Shown here: positions 63,255 through 64,000 of the stretch, piece by piece | Position numbering within the stretch: position 1 is the first letter of the stretch | How the letters are laid out: every line of letters begins with the position of its first letter | Assembly (NCBI RefSeq): GCF_000186265.1 | Contig: NC_014934.1 | Span: forward strand, 2,232,001 to 2,296,000 | Reading direction: 5' to 3' | DNA length: 64,000 bases | Source: Cellulophaga algicola DSM 14237 | GTDB lineage: Bacteria > Bacteroidota > Bacteroidia > Flavobacteriales > Flavobacteriaceae | Notes under the pieces: generated by a model | Told to the model about the DNA's origin: nothing | Databases searched by the model: none | Seen by the model: the letters and a program-made list of their open reading frames with translations, nothing else | Translations under genes and position numbers: made by a program

Positions 63255-64000
63255 ATGACAGTAAAAAATATATTCGCCGCTGTATTACCAATGTTACTTA
63301 TTGCCGCAAGTTGTGACGATGAAGAACCAGCATTTACTTCTCTAGAAAAAAATAGAGAAGTAGTAATTACAGAAGAATTGGTTTCTACAGACTTTGTGGG
63401 TAACGGTGCGCAATGGGGAGGTTATGAAATGACACCAACTTGGCTAGGAACAGAAACACTTAGCGATGCGGATTGGAACACTTTATTTAATCGTATAGAT
63501 TTTATGCGCCCTCCGTTTTTAAGAATAGTAACAAATCCTGCGTGGTCTTATGACAATAATGGCACCTATGACGAGACAACAAAAACGGTTTCACTTTTTA
63601 AAATGTTAGACTACGCAAAAGACCGAAATATAGAAATTACGTTTGGTGAATGGGGGCATAGTTCTACTGATGATATTAGCACTATAGACATGGGTTGGAT
63701 TCAAAACTCTGTGAAATTCTTAAATCATTTAGTAAATGAAAAAGGGTATACAAATATTAAGACTATAAATATTATTAATGAGCCAAATGGCGACTGGTCT
63801 AGTACAAAAGGGGATTACAATATTTGGAAAAATGTACAACTAGCGTATTTAGAAGAAATAAAAAAATACAGCTTGGCAGATCTAAAAGTTATGGGGCCAG
63901 ATATTGCAGTTTTTAACACTGCTAGTCAGACAGATTGGTTTACAAAAACGGAAGCAGATTTAGGAGATAATGTTGGTTTGTATGACATTCACGTATACCC
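63255..64000 (+). CDS. glycoside hydrolase (clan GH-A type), exported, partial
   Basis: ATG at 63255; the frame is still open at the window end after 248 codons. Lipobox AASC (Cys21). The mature part starts VSTDFVGNGAQWGGYEM and has the TIM-barrel signs FMRPPFLRIVTNPAW, EITFGEWGH and IINEPNGDW, where Glu176 is the likely acid/base. This fits clan GH-A enzymes such as GH5, GH30 or GH39; the exact family is not decidable here. It probably cuts the glycan at the surface before uptake. Confidence 0.75.
   Translation, partial: MTVKNIFAAVLPMLLIAASCDDEEPAFTSLEKNREVVITEELVSTDFVGNGAQWGGYEMTPTWLGTETLSDADWNTLFNRIDFMRPPFLRIVTNPAWSYDNNGTYDETTKTVSLFKMLDYAKDRNIEITFGEWGHSSTDDISTIDMGWIQNSVKFLNHLVNEKGYTNIKTINIINEPNGDWSSTKGDYNIWKNVQLAYLEEIKKYSLADLKVMGPDIAVFNTASQTDWFTKTEADLGDNVGLYDIHVY

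Noticed and set aside
1-64000. CRISPR array
   Set aside because: No set of short direct repeats with regular unique spacers is visible, and no cas-like gene is present. The 13-bp repeats at 49118 are contiguous without spacers.

Overview
The window is AT-rich DNA from a marine-type flavobacterium (Bacteroidota). This follows from SusC/SusD pairs, BlaI plus M56 (BlaR1-like) pairs, a TssD-type Hcp, an ISAon1-like transposase, DUF4230/DUF4407/DUF456 proteins, and -7 boxes of the TAnnTTTG type. No genus can be assigned from the sequence alone.

Region 1 (1-21970) is accessory and looks like a type VI secretion (T6SS) effector/immunity island. It opens with an Hcp (TssD) with a C-terminal extension, then an effector with a LysM domain and a GH19 lysozyme-like domain, then a lipoprotein that is probably its immunity partner. 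Downstream is a second copy of the same LysM front end that lacks a proper start and carries a different toxin end, a zinc amidase, with its own lipoprotein partner. Four diverged copies of an intergenic repeat lie in the island, and one is fused to the 5' end of this orphan cassette. The rest is mostly small lipoproteins: frameshifted genes, three full and several remnant copies of a SUMF1/FGE-like lipoprotein, a duplicated Cys-rich lipoprotein whose second copy is split by an IS (8-bp target duplication), a YwqK-like protein and a tandem pair of related lipoproteins. Mosaic copies, fixed ends with variable middles, and short remnants point to repeated recombination.

Region 2 (21993-31578) is catabolic core: homogentisate dioxygenase facing a complete hutH-hutI-hutU-hutG histidine operon, with a divergent LysR regulator, then a nitroreductase and a DUF456 protein.

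Region 3 (31650-48870) is housekeeping and signalling: a BlaI/M56 pair with three operator-like dyads over its promoter, ruvC, hemW, a cyclase-family protein, DUF4230, Dabb and MmcQ proteins, a membrane MutS-like ATPase, a YdjM-like protein, DUF4407, a second BlaI/M56 pair (the M56 gene has a one-base frameshift), PhnA, a structured RNA candidate, an NYN protein, an M20 dipeptidase and tRNA-Leu(UAG).

Region 4 (49100-64000) holds two glycan-uptake loci. The first is SusC/SusD plus a FadR-type regulator, with three 13-bp operator-like repeats directly after the -7 box. The second has an acetylesterase, an AraC regulator, SusC/SusD, a SusE-like lipoprotein and a glycoside hydrolase that runs off the window end. 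The sugar target cannot be read with confidence.
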